Notes under the pieces: generated by a model
The model's input: only the letters and a program-made list of their open reading frames with translations
Told to the model about the DNA's origin: nothing
Database searches by the model: none
Translations under genes and position numbers: made by a program
Shown here: piece after piece, positions 1-5,655 of the stretch
How the letters are laid out: every line of letters starts with the position of its first letter
Numbering within the stretch: the stretch's first letter is position 1
Origin: a bacterium
GTDB taxonomy: Bacteria; Patescibacteria; Microgenomatia; Levybacterales; GWA1-39-11
Reading direction: 5' to 3'
Assembly (NCBI GenBank): GCA_021825285.1
Contig: JAKAHW010000068.1
Coordinates: forward strand, 1-5,748
Length of the DNA: 5,748 bases

Positions 1-391
1 TTATGGCCATCGTTTTGTCTGTGAGCTGATCGTATACCTGATATACCCTTCCGAAGCCCCCTTGTCCTATCTTTTTGTTAATGATATAGCGGTCGGCAAT
101 TTTATCACCTATGCTTAATTCAACATAGTTCATTGCCTGCGCGCTTGCCAGCGAATCGTGCGAATGTGAATTGTTTGCAGTTCCGTTTGTAAAACCGTTG
201 GTGGGCGTGTTGTTCTTTGTAACGGTGCTTCCGGTCGATGTTTTGCAGGTGGGACAAATTTTCCAGCTCTCTTTAAGCTCTCTTCCGCAAACCGGACAGG
301 TATTGACTATGATAATAGGCGCCAGACAATTCGGGCATGTGTCCCAGCCGGGTTCGATCTCTTCCCCGCAAGATTTACATAATAAGTTCAC
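1..391 (-). CDS. Ser/Thr protein kinase with N-terminal double zinc ribbon (partial, C-terminus off the window)
   Basis: Read on the minus strand from a GTG at 391, this encodes 130 codons before the window edge. Residues 1-50 hold four Cys-x-x-Cys pairs (C5/C8, C19/C22, C32/C35, C46/C49), the pattern of a double zinc ribbon. Residues 51-86 form a Thr/Asn/Ser-rich linker. From about residue 94 a eukaryotic-type protein kinase fold begins: 'IADRYIINKKIGQGGFGRVY' (98-117) is the glycine-rich ATP loop, and 'MAI' (128-130) is followed by a codon starting with A at the edge, where the VAIK-type catalytic lysine belongs. The enzyme should phosphorylate Ser/Thr on unknown partners in the cytoplasm; zinc ribbons usually mediate protein or nucleic-acid contacts. 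I chose the GTG because GAGGG lies just upstream (short spacing), an in-frame TAA follows close behind, and the zinc ribbons need this start; the next Met is residue 87. It is transcribed away from the restriction-modification gene. The catalytic loop and C-terminus cannot be judged. Confidence 0.9.
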   Translation of the reverse strand, partial: MNLLCKSCGEEIEPGWDTCPNCLAPIIIVNTCPVCGRELKESWKICPTCKTSTGSTVTKNNTPTNGFTNGTANNSHSHDSLASAQAMNYVELSIGDKIADRYIINKKIGQGGFGRVYQVYDQLTDKTMAI

Positions 392-570
392 TGTCCCTCG
401 ATAGATAGTTTAAATGGGGAAGATTTTGTTTTTAAAATAAAAAATAAATGGATAAAATCAATTGTTGGAGATCAAATAAGATAAAAGTTCATCCATCCGC
501 TGCGCCGTTTATTTCTTTCCACAGACCGCGGGTTTGAGTTAAGATACATATCATGATTTAGATAAACTAT
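392..570. other. Divergent intergenic region between the kinase and the restriction-modification gene
   Basis: This AT-rich spacer separates two genes that point away from each other, so it must hold both promoters. The part near the kinase (about 420-450) is a run of T- and A-rich tracts. A short GC-richer patch lies at about 497-532. I see no credible coding sequence, tRNA or conserved RNA here. Confidence 0.6.
534..564 (+). promoter_or_regulatory. Candidate promoter for the restriction-modification gene
   Basis: TTGAGT (534-539) resembles a -35 box and TAGATA (559-564) resembles a -10 box, but the 19-bp spacing is long and the -10 match is poor. If the promoter is real, transcription would start near 570-572, at the left edge of the palindrome at 571-609, so the mRNA would begin with that hairpin. 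This is a weak call: in AT-rich DNA such matches arise by chance, and Bacteroidota use a different consensus. Confidence 0.25.
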
Positions 571-609
571 ATTTTCTAATTAATTTATATTAAATTGAAA
601 TTAGAAAAT
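571..609. promoter_or_regulatory. Nested palindrome / hairpin upstream of the restriction-modification gene
   Basis: The outer arms ATTTTCTAATT (571-581) and AATTAGAAAAT (599-609) are perfect 11-bp complements. Immediately inside, AATTTA (582-587) and TAAATT (591-596) form a second perfect 6-bp pair around TAT. Together they make a 17-bp stem with a 3-nt loop and one 2-nt bulge (GA, 597-598). The element ends 42 bp before the ATG at 652. It could be an operator for a dimeric repressor, or a 5' mRNA hairpin that stabilises the transcript or limits translation. A possible TTG start at 595 would lie inside the stem, which argues against that start. Confidence 0.5.
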
Positions 610-651
610 GCGTGTGAAGTATGTTATCTGCTAAATCTATCTCTTGCCGCC

Positions 652-3600
652 ATGAATGCCGTTAAACTGAATCTGATAAAGAATTATTATAATATTGTTA
701 AGTCTGCAAATAAAGAGACTCCCAAAAAAGAAGCCCTCAAAGATCTGCTTAACCGGCTTTACGGAAGCGATAAAGAAATTCAGAAAATTATAGACCAGAT
801 TACACTTGGTGCAGAAAAATCAATTCTAGAAATCCCCCGAAAAGATAAGCTTCATAAAGGAAGAGCAGACACTCTTTATAATAAAATTATTATTGAATTT
901 GAAAACGACTTAAAAATCTCCATTAATCACGCCAAAGAGCAGCTTGCCGGTTATCTGCTAGGTCAATTTAATGCGGGCGAAGGTTATAATTTTACTCTCA
1001 TAGCTTCAGACTGTCTCACATGGAAAGTCTTTGCGCCTGAAGTAAGCTGCCTGGATAAACTGGATTCTCTTACTGAAGACAAATTAATTCTTAATGAAAT
1101 TAAAAGCGCCTCATTTTCTCTGAATGAACAAAACGCGGAGGATTTTTATTATTGGATAGACCGGTTTCTCTTTAAAGAAGAAAAACAGAAAGCAACACTT
1201 AAGAGAATAGAAGAAGCATTCGGTTACCAGAGCAATGTTTTTATTGAATCTTTCCGCAGAATGTCTTCGCATTTTAACAGCGTTAAAAAATTCGGAGAGG
1301 TTCAGGTTTCGTATGAACAATGGAGCAAATTTTTAAGCATCGCTTATGGAAAATACGATGCCGATGAAAATAATTTTATAATACATACATATCTTAGCGT
1401 TTTTTCTAAAATGCTCGCCTATGCGGTCGTATCCAACGACGATTTTATCGACGACATCGAAATGAAGGGAATTATAGACGGATCCATCTTTCACCGCTAT
1501 AATATCGGAAATTTTGTGGACGACGATTTTTTCCACTGGATAAAAAACGAAAGAAATTTTAATTCTCTTAAAAAAGTATTCCGCCTGATCGCACAAGAAA
1601 TTTCCACATTCGACTTTAACGATATAGACGAAGATATTCTTAAGGGCGTTTATCAGGAACTGATAGATTTGGATACGCGCCACGCGCTTGGTGAATATTA
1701 TACTCCGGACTGGCTGTGCGAAAGAATATTAAAAGAATTTTCTCTTAAGAAAGGGGAAAGGGTTCTGGATCCTGCTTGCGGCAGCGGTTCGTTTCTTATT
1801 GCCGCCATCCACCGTTTCAGAGAACTGAATCCTAAAATTAACATCGAAGAATTGAATGCCGGCATATATGGAATAGATATACACCCTCTATCTGTTCAGA
1901 TTGCAAAGACAAACGTTCTTCTGGCTCTCGGTTCTGATATTAAACATGCTAAATCTCCAATCCACCTGAATGTTATTCTGGCGAATACACTTCTTGCGCC
2001 GGATGGCGTTACGGATCTCTTCGGCTCGAAATTTAAGATGACAATAGATAAGGAAACTCTGGAGCTTAATTCTCAGATTCTTGAGGATGTTAAGACTTTC
2101 GACGATGCTCTGGAAGCAGCGGAAGAACTTGCAGACCAGACCTTTCATAAGCAGAAAGCTTCTCAGGAGACTTTTGAGACGATATTGCGCCGCCAAATAA
2201 AAAGCGGCGGTCTTAATAAAACTGTAATTGATAATTTTTATAAAATTTATGAAAGTCTGAGAACAGTAAAAGAAAAGGGGAGAGACAGCATCTGGAAGTT
2301 TATAGTCCAGAATCTTTACAAACCGTACTTCCTTAAAAATAAATTTGATTATATCATCGGCAATCCGCCATGGTTTACATACAGCACAATTAAAAATGGA
2401 GAATATCAGAATATCCTGAATGATCTTGCGGATAATTATGACGTAAAACCGGAACGGGTTGCTAACTTTCCGCATCTCGAAATTGCCGCAATATTTCTTG
2501 CCTATTGCAGCAGCTACTTCTTAAAGGAAAACGGATTGCTTGCATTCGTGCTTCCGAGAAGTTTCTTCAGCGCAGACCATCACGATAATACAAGAAGCGG
2601 CAGGGCAAAGGGATTTAGAATAAAACAGATCTGGGATTTGGAAGGCGTCTCTCCTTTGTTCCGCGTTCCTTCATCCGTTTTATTTACTTCAAAGGAGAAA
2701 GATTCCGCTAAAAGAAGTTTGCCCGCGGGCGGATTGGATGGAATTACTTTTGAAGCCGCCCTGCCCGAGCATAATATTAAACTGAATAAAATAAAAAATA
2801 TACTCTCTGAATCTGTTTCCAAATGGTACTACACCAAGCAGGGCAACTCTTCTGCGTTCACAAAAAGAAAATATAAAACGCAGGATAAAGTAAATCCGTA
2901 CCGCGACAGTTTTAGGCAGGGCGCCACAATAGTGCCCCGCTCCTTCTATTTTATTGAACTTACTCAGGAGATGCCTAAAGATTTTGAAGAAAGAATAATT
3001 AATATTAAAACTTCCGAGGCTATTAAGACGGACGCCAAAGCACCCTGGAAATCAGTTGAACTCTCCGGGAAAATTGAGAGCAGATTTATCTTTAGAACGG
3101 CACTCGGCAAAAATGTGCTTCCATATAATTTATTTGAACCTGATCTGGTCGTTCTTCCTATAGACGCTAAATTAAATGAATTAGCTGATAAAGAAATTAG
3201 GCTTTTAGATTCAGATCAGTTAATGAATGAGGGCTATCTAAATGCTTCGCGTTGGTTTAAAAATGTTGAGAATTTTTGGAATTTATTAAGGACTGAAAAA
3301 TCTAAAGATATGACAAGCAATGGGAGGCTGAATTTTCAAAAAGGGTTAACGGATCAAAATCTTAACGTACCTTTCATTGTTGTTTATAACGGGAGAGGAA
3401 CAGATGCTTGTGCGTCTTTAGCAATAAGAAAAAATTATGAGCTTGAAATATTTATAGATCACGCTAATTATTTTATCCTCTTTAATGATTTAAAAGAAGC
3501 TCTCTATGTGAGTGCCATTTTGAATTCTCAAGTCCCAAATACAGTAATGAAAGACTTTCAATCAAAAGGATTATTCGGAGCCAGAAATATTCACAAAAAA

Positions 3601-3828
3601 ATCCTCGATATATATTTCCCCAAATACAATGAAGAAGATGAGCAACATAATAAATTGGCAGAGTTAAGCGGTTTGGCTCATAAAAAAGCGGCGCAATACT
3701 TAAAAGATAATCCTCCTCAAAAAGAACTTACCGCATTGCATCTGGGGCGTTTGCGTGTAGAGATTAAAAAGCATCTCTCTCAGGAGATGAAAGAGATAGA
3801 TAAAATCGTTAAAAAACTGATCGGATAG
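652..3828 (+). CDS. Type IIG-like restriction-modification enzyme (nuclease + N6-adenine methyltransferase + target recognition)
   Basis: This 1058-residue protein should methylate adenine in a specific DNA site using S-adenosylmethionine and probably cut unmodified DNA, acting alone in the cytoplasm. Domains in order: residues about 60-130 look like a PD-(D/E)XK nuclease of the HsdR/RecB type, with 'GRAD' (D73), 'IEFE' (E82, E84) and a QxxxY motif (Q97, Y101). Residues about 330-640 are the methyltransferase: motif X 'LGEYYTP' (346-352), motif I 'VLDPACGSGSF' (371-381), 'GIDIHP' (407-412), catalytic motif IV 'NPPW' (571-574) and 'FVLPRSFF' (632-639). A helical insert of about 150 residues separates the last two blocks. 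Residues about 730-1000 should be the target recognition region, including 'GLFGARNIHKKILDIYFPKY' (973-992). No separate specificity, R or helicase gene is nearby, which fits a single-chain Type IIG enzyme. The frame also allows TTG at 595 (19 residues more); neither start has a clear Shine-Dalgarno. Odd points: E84 stands where most relatives have lysine, and 3121-3660 is unusually AT-rich. An orphan methyltransferase with a dead nuclease is the main alternative. Confidence 0.92.
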   Translation: MNAVKLNLIKNYYNIVKSANKETPKKEALKDLLNRLYGSDKEIQKIIDQITLGAEKSILEIPRKDKLHKGRADTLYNKIIIEFENDLKISINHAKEQLAGYLLGQFNAGEGYNFTLIASDCLTWKVFAPEVSCLDKLDSLTEDKLILNEIKSASFSLNEQNAEDFYYWIDRFLFKEEKQKATLKRIEEAFGYQSNVFIESFRRMSSHFNSVKKFGEVQVSYEQWSKFLSIAYGKYDADENNFIIHTYLSVFSKMLAYAVVSNDDFIDDIEMKGIIDGSIFHRYNIGNFVDDDFFHWIKNERNFNSLKKVFRLIAQEISTFDFNDIDEDILKGVYQELIDLDTRHALGEYYTPDWLCERILKEFSLKKGERVLDPACGSGSFLIAAIHRFRELNPKINIEELNAGIYGIDIHPLSVQIAKTNVLLALGSDIKHAKSPIHLNVILANTLLAPDGVTDLFGSKFKMTIDKETLELNSQILEDVKTFDDALEAAEELADQTFHKQKASQETFETILRRQIKSGGLNKTVIDNFYKIYESLRTVKEKGRDSIWKFIVQNLYKPYFLKNKFDYIIGNPPWFTYSTIKNGEYQNILNDLADNYDVKPERVANFPHLEIAAIFLAYCSSYFLKENGLLAFVLPRSFFSADHHDNTRSGRAKGFRIKQIWDLEGVSPLFRVPSSVLFTSKEKDSAKRSLPAGGLDGITFEAALPEHNIKLNKIKNILSESVSKWYYTKQGNSSAFTKRKYKTQDKVNPYRDSFRQGATIVPRSFYFIELTQEMPKDFEERIINIKTSEAIKTDAKAPWKSVELSGKIESRFIFRTALGKNVLPYNLFEPDLVVLPIDAKLNELADKEIRLLDSDQLMNEGYLNASRWFKNVENFWNLLRTEKSKDMTSNGRLNFQKGLTDQNLNVPFIVVYNGRGTDACASLAIRKNYELEIFIDHANYFILFNDLKEALYVSAILNSQVPNTVMKDFQSKGLFGARNIHKKILDIYFPKYNEEDEQHNKLAELSGLAHKKAAQYLKDNPPQKELTALHLGRLRVEIKKHLSQEMKEIDKIVKKLIG

Positions 3829-3951
3829 TTGAGATAGTTAAACCTCCTTTGCTGCTCCATTAAATTGATTCAACTACTATTCAATTCCTGAACAGAAAGT
3901 AATTCCAATTTATCCTGTAATAAATTTATTAATAAATCACAGGTGTCTTAT
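3829..3951 (+). other. Spacer between the restriction-modification gene and the membrane-protein gene
   Basis: These 123 bp have no GC-rich hairpin followed by a T-run, so no terminator is apparent after the enzyme gene and read-through into the next gene is possible. The spacer is AT-rich, with one perfect palindrome near its right end. Confidence 0.5.
3918..3931. repeat. 14-bp perfect palindrome upstream of the membrane-protein gene
   Basis: TAATAAATTTATTA is its own reverse complement and ends 20 bp before the chosen ATG. It could be an operator, but it contains only A and T and lies in AT-rich DNA, so chance is a serious alternative. Confidence 0.3.
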
Positions 3952-4434
3952 ATGTCTAAATCTGAAAATTACTTTCCGAAAATTCTCCGCGTAAAGCAGG
4001 AAAAATCAAAATATGCATTTCTGATGGAGATTATTCCGGCGCTCGCCGCAGTTATAGCAATATCAAGCATAATAGTCTCCAATTGCAATGTAAGCCGTTC
4101 GTTGGAACTTCAAAGCGAACAGAAGGCAATGGAGATATATGAAAAATACGATCTGATGGCTAAAGAGAGTCAAGATTTCACAGATACTATATTTGCTTCC
4201 AAACCGGAAAATTGGACTGCAAAATATGTGGCCTTCGCAAAGAAAGCATTATTCTATTCGGAATCTATCTTTATTCTTAGAAGAGATTCCCAGCCATGGC
4301 TTTCAACCGTAGAATTAAGTTTGTTGCTGCCGCACCTTACTTTTTACAAGAAGAATAATTTTTTAGACGAGACATTTAATGAGGATTTTAAAAAATTCGT
4401 AGAAAGACTCTACAAGAGATACAAGGTATATTAA
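3952..4434 (+). CDS. Single-pass membrane protein of unknown function
   Basis: I do not recognise this 160-residue protein. Residues 1-21 are polar and basic; residues about 22-43 ('FLMEIIPALAAVIAISSIIV') form one transmembrane helix without a convincing signal-peptidase or lipobox site, so it is probably a membrane anchor. After it comes a charged helical stretch ('SLELQSEQKAMEIYEKYDLM', about 50-69), then a mostly helical domain with 'AFAKKALFYSESIFILRR' (about 93-110) and a basic C-terminus. The Arg/Lys-rich N-terminus suggests an N-in topology, but this is not certain. I chose ATG 3952 because AGGTG (3941-3945) sits 6 nt upstream; the in-frame GTG at 3943 lies inside that motif. It follows the restriction-modification gene on the same strand after 123 bp, so it may be an accessory or an unrelated passenger. 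Its general look (anchor helix plus a small helical domain) matches many uncharacterised bacterial proteins. Confidence 0.8.
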   Translation: MSKSENYFPKILRVKQEKSKYAFLMEIIPALAAVIAISSIIVSNCNVSRSLELQSEQKAMEIYEKYDLMAKESQDFTDTIFASKPENWTAKYVAFAKKALFYSESIFILRRDSQPWLSTVELSLLLPHLTFYKKNNFLDETFNEDFKKFVERLYKRYKVY

Positions 4435-4614
4435 ATTCAGAGAATCTTTAGAGTGTGAATAAAATTTTTTCTGCCTTCGTCATTTCAATGCCTCTTTGAG
4501 AATTAATAAAATTGTTAATTCCGCAGTTTGACTGAAAAAGAAGAATATAAGAGAGATACTTTTTGTTTCTTGCCCCATCACCTCCTTGTAAAATTATTTT
4601 TAATTGATCCCTGA
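4435..4614. other. Non-coding AT-rich stretch after the membrane-protein gene
   Basis: I find no credible gene here. A weak ATTCA/TGAAT pair just after the stop is followed by an A/T tract (about 4460-4470), but it has no GC-rich stem, so it is not a convincing terminator. CACCTCCTT at 4579-4587 would read as a Shine-Dalgarno on the minus strand, but no sensible minus-strand ORF follows it. Confidence 0.5.
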
Positions 4615-4649
4615 GAATTCAGAATTTAGAATTCAAAATTCATAATTGA
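4615..4649. repeat. Five-copy heptanucleotide tandem repeat
   Basis: Five consecutive 7-bp units read GAATTCA, GAATTTA, GAATTCA, AAATTCA and TAATTGA. The period is exact and each unit departs from GAATTCA at no more than two positions. Heptamer arrays of this kind are known from intergenic DNA of several bacteria, for example the STRR repeats of cyanobacteria. It lies just before the larger 104-bp tandem repeat. Confidence 0.75.
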
Positions 4650-4658
4650 AAAAGCCCG

Positions 4659-4971
4659 TTTCATTTCTTAAAAAGGAAGTTCTCAAATAGTAAAAGGAGA
4701 CTTCATTTTCATTTTTTGCCGTCTTAAAACCAAAAAAGTAAATTTCATTTCTCTAAAAGGAGATCCGCACGTGACAATATGACAGTTCATTTTCATTTTA
4801 TGTCACTTGAAGATGCTTAAAGTAATTCCCATCCTTCTCTAAGTGGTTTCAAGTTTCCAAAAGGAGACCTGCATTTGACAATATGGCACTTCATTTTCAT
4901 TTTTTGTCACTTAAAGAAACGTAAAGCAAATCAAATCCTGCTCTAAGTGGTCTCGTTCTTCTAAAATGTGA
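4659..4971. repeat. Degenerate tandem array of a 104-bp element (three copies plus a fragment)
   Basis: Copy A (4659-4742) is shortened to 84 bp, copies B (4743-4846) and C (4847-4950) are each 104 bp, and a fragment D follows (4951-4971). Landmarks recur in register: a TTTCATTTCT-like start, AAAAGGAGA (4755 and 4859, exactly 104 apart), TTCATTTTCATTTT (4702, 4786, 4890) and CTAAGTGG (4839 and 4943). Copy A matches B at both ends of its first part but is diverged between them and lacks the last 20 bp. Copy B can fold: CACGTGACA (4768-4776) pairs with TGTCACTTG (4801-4809) at 8 of 9 positions around a 24-nt loop; copy C keeps a 6-bp core of this stem. No reading frame stays open through the units. 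It may be a non-coding repeat family or the remains of small non-autonomous elements. Confidence 0.75.
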
Positions 4972-5165
4972 AACGGTCCCTCGACTTCGCTCGGGACTAG
5001 CGCCTCGACTCTGGTTCGACTAGCAGTTCGGCAGGCTCACTGCTTGCTCACCATTCGCTCGGGGCAAACTCCTCTACTTCGCTCGGGGCAAACTCCTCTA
5101 CTTCGCTCGGGGCAAGTTCCTCGACTCTGGTTCGTGGTTCGGCTTCGCTCACCATTCACAATCAG
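4972..5165. repeat. GC-richer mosaic of CTTCGCTCGGG-type repeats
   Basis: This island is clearly more GC-rich than its surroundings and is built from reused pieces. TTCGCTCGGG occurs at 4986, 5054, 5078 and 5102, with a variant CTTCGCTCACC at 5144. CCTCGACTCTGGTTCG occurs exactly at 5003-5018 and 5119-5134. GCTCACCATTC occurs at 5046-5056 and 5147-5157. Sequences such as 'CCCTCGACTTCGCTCGGG' and 'GTTCGGCAGGCTCAC' are, from memory, common extragenic repeats in environmental bacterial genomes, similar in style to REP elements. An open frame through here (5044-5268) is an artefact of the repeats and is not annotated as a gene. Confidence 0.7.
5054..5125. repeat. 24-bp tandem repeat, three copies
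   Basis: Units at 5054-5077 and 5078-5101 are identical; the third at 5102-5125 keeps TTCGCTCGGGGCAA and then diverges to end in GTTCCTCGAC. Because 24 is a multiple of three, the array stays open in one frame and would encode a repeating RSGQTPLL octapeptide, which I regard as meaningless. Two identical units suggest recent slippage or unequal crossing-over. Confidence 0.85.
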
Positions 5166-5172
5166 CTCGGGA

Positions 5173-5217
5173 CTTGTCACTGGTTACGCGTCACTCTTTT
5201 CTTGTCACGCGTCACTC
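5173..5217. repeat. Direct repeats CTTGTCAC and ACGCGTCACTC
   Basis: CTTGTCAC occurs at 5173-5180 and 5201-5208, and ACGCGTCACTC at 5186-5196 and 5207-5217. The two motifs alternate and the second pair overlaps by two bases. This extends the repeat-rich island to the right with a different motif family. Confidence 0.65.
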
Positions 5218-5268
5218 AAAGATCACGGCAACGTTCGTTTCATTTTTCTCGAGACAAACAATTATTAA

Positions 5269-5609
5269 TTTCTGCAATCAGGGAATATTTTTTTGAAACG
5301 AGGATTAAAGCTGTCTAAACAGAAGATTGAAAACCCAATTTAGCCCCTTGGAACAGTTGTTTTTCAGTGCAAATAATATATAATTATAAGCAATGACCAA
5401 TCCCGGTAAATCTACACTTTGTAACGCCAACAAAAGAGACAGTAACGGAAAATATTTATGACACAGAGATATGCGGCCGATAAATGAGGATTGACTTTTT
5501 AGATTATGCTTGATTTAACAAATTACTTCTCCCCGGGTCAATTAAAACTTAGCTTATTAAATATTCTTTTTCAAGATAATTCTTGCACGTCAATATTTAA
5601 AGCTTCAAC
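5269..5609. other. Non-coding stretch before the DUF559 gene
   Basis: About 340 bp with no ORF I can support. The only small frame of note (ATG at 5393, 22 codons) has no ribosome binding site and no recognisable product. The sequence is AT-rich and, unlike the DNA to its left, shows no obvious repeats. Its right part should contain the promoter and leader of the DUF559 gene. Confidence 0.5.
5491..5519 (+). promoter_or_regulatory. Candidate promoter for the DUF559-type gene
   Basis: TTGACT (5491-5496) is one base from the sigma-70 -35 consensus. Seventeen bases later TTTAAC (5514-5519) is a modest -10 match (4 of 6). A start near 5526 would give a leader of about 130 nt that includes the hairpin at 5610-5632. 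The spacing is ideal but the -10 box is weak. Confidence 0.3.
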
Positions 5610-5632
5610 CCCTCTCCTGCAAAAGGAGAGGG
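5610..5632 (+). promoter_or_regulatory. GC-rich hairpin in the leader of the DUF559-type gene
   Basis: CCCTCTCCT (5610-5618) and AGGAGAGGG (5624-5632) are perfect 9-bp complements around the loop GCAAA. A short AATTATTTT tract follows, so it could act as a weak intrinsic terminator or attenuator. The 5' arm is also complementary, apart from a bulge, to the AGGAGGG ribosome binding site at 5645-5651, so an alternative pairing that hides the binding site is possible. From memory, CCCTCTCC/GGAGAGGG hairpins often precede DUF559 genes in other genomes; I cannot verify this here. Confidence 0.55.
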
Positions 5633-5655
5633 AATTATTTTGAAAGGAGGGAAAG

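Noticed and set aside
171..404. 77-residue plus-strand frame
   Set aside because: It is the antisense shadow of the zinc-ribbon kinase, whose cysteine pairs and ATP loop are unmistakable.
595..651. TTG start for the restriction-modification enzyme
   Set aside because: It is in frame and possible, but it lies inside the palindrome, has no Shine-Dalgarno, and adds a Cys- and Leu-rich stretch that does not look like part of the nuclease domain; I prefer the ATG at 652, without certainty.
1888..2475. 195-residue minus-strand frame inside the enzyme gene
   Set aside because: The plus strand here encodes the region leading to the catalytic NPPW motif; the antisense frame has no recognisable features.
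1..3828. Pgl/BREX-like system, because a kinase and an adenine methyltransferase are neighbours
   Set aside because: The genes are divergent, and no PglZ phosphatase, PglY/BrxC ATPase or other partner is present. The visible kinase start is a zinc ribbon, which is not a feature I associate with PglW.
4435..4475. Intrinsic terminator after the membrane-protein gene
   Set aside because: The only pairing is a 5-bp ATTCA/TGAAT stem with no GC pairs at its core, despite a following T-run.
4659..4971. CRISPR array
   Set aside because: The units are 104 bp and vary throughout, with no short constant repeat separating unique spacers, and no cas gene is nearby.
5044..5268. 74-residue open frame in the repeat island
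   Set aside because: It is open only because the 24-bp unit is a multiple of three; the product repeats RSGQTPLL and has no ribosome binding site or family resemblance.
5393..5461. 22-codon frame starting at ATG 5393
   Set aside because: It is very short, lacks a ribosome binding site, and has no recognisable motif.
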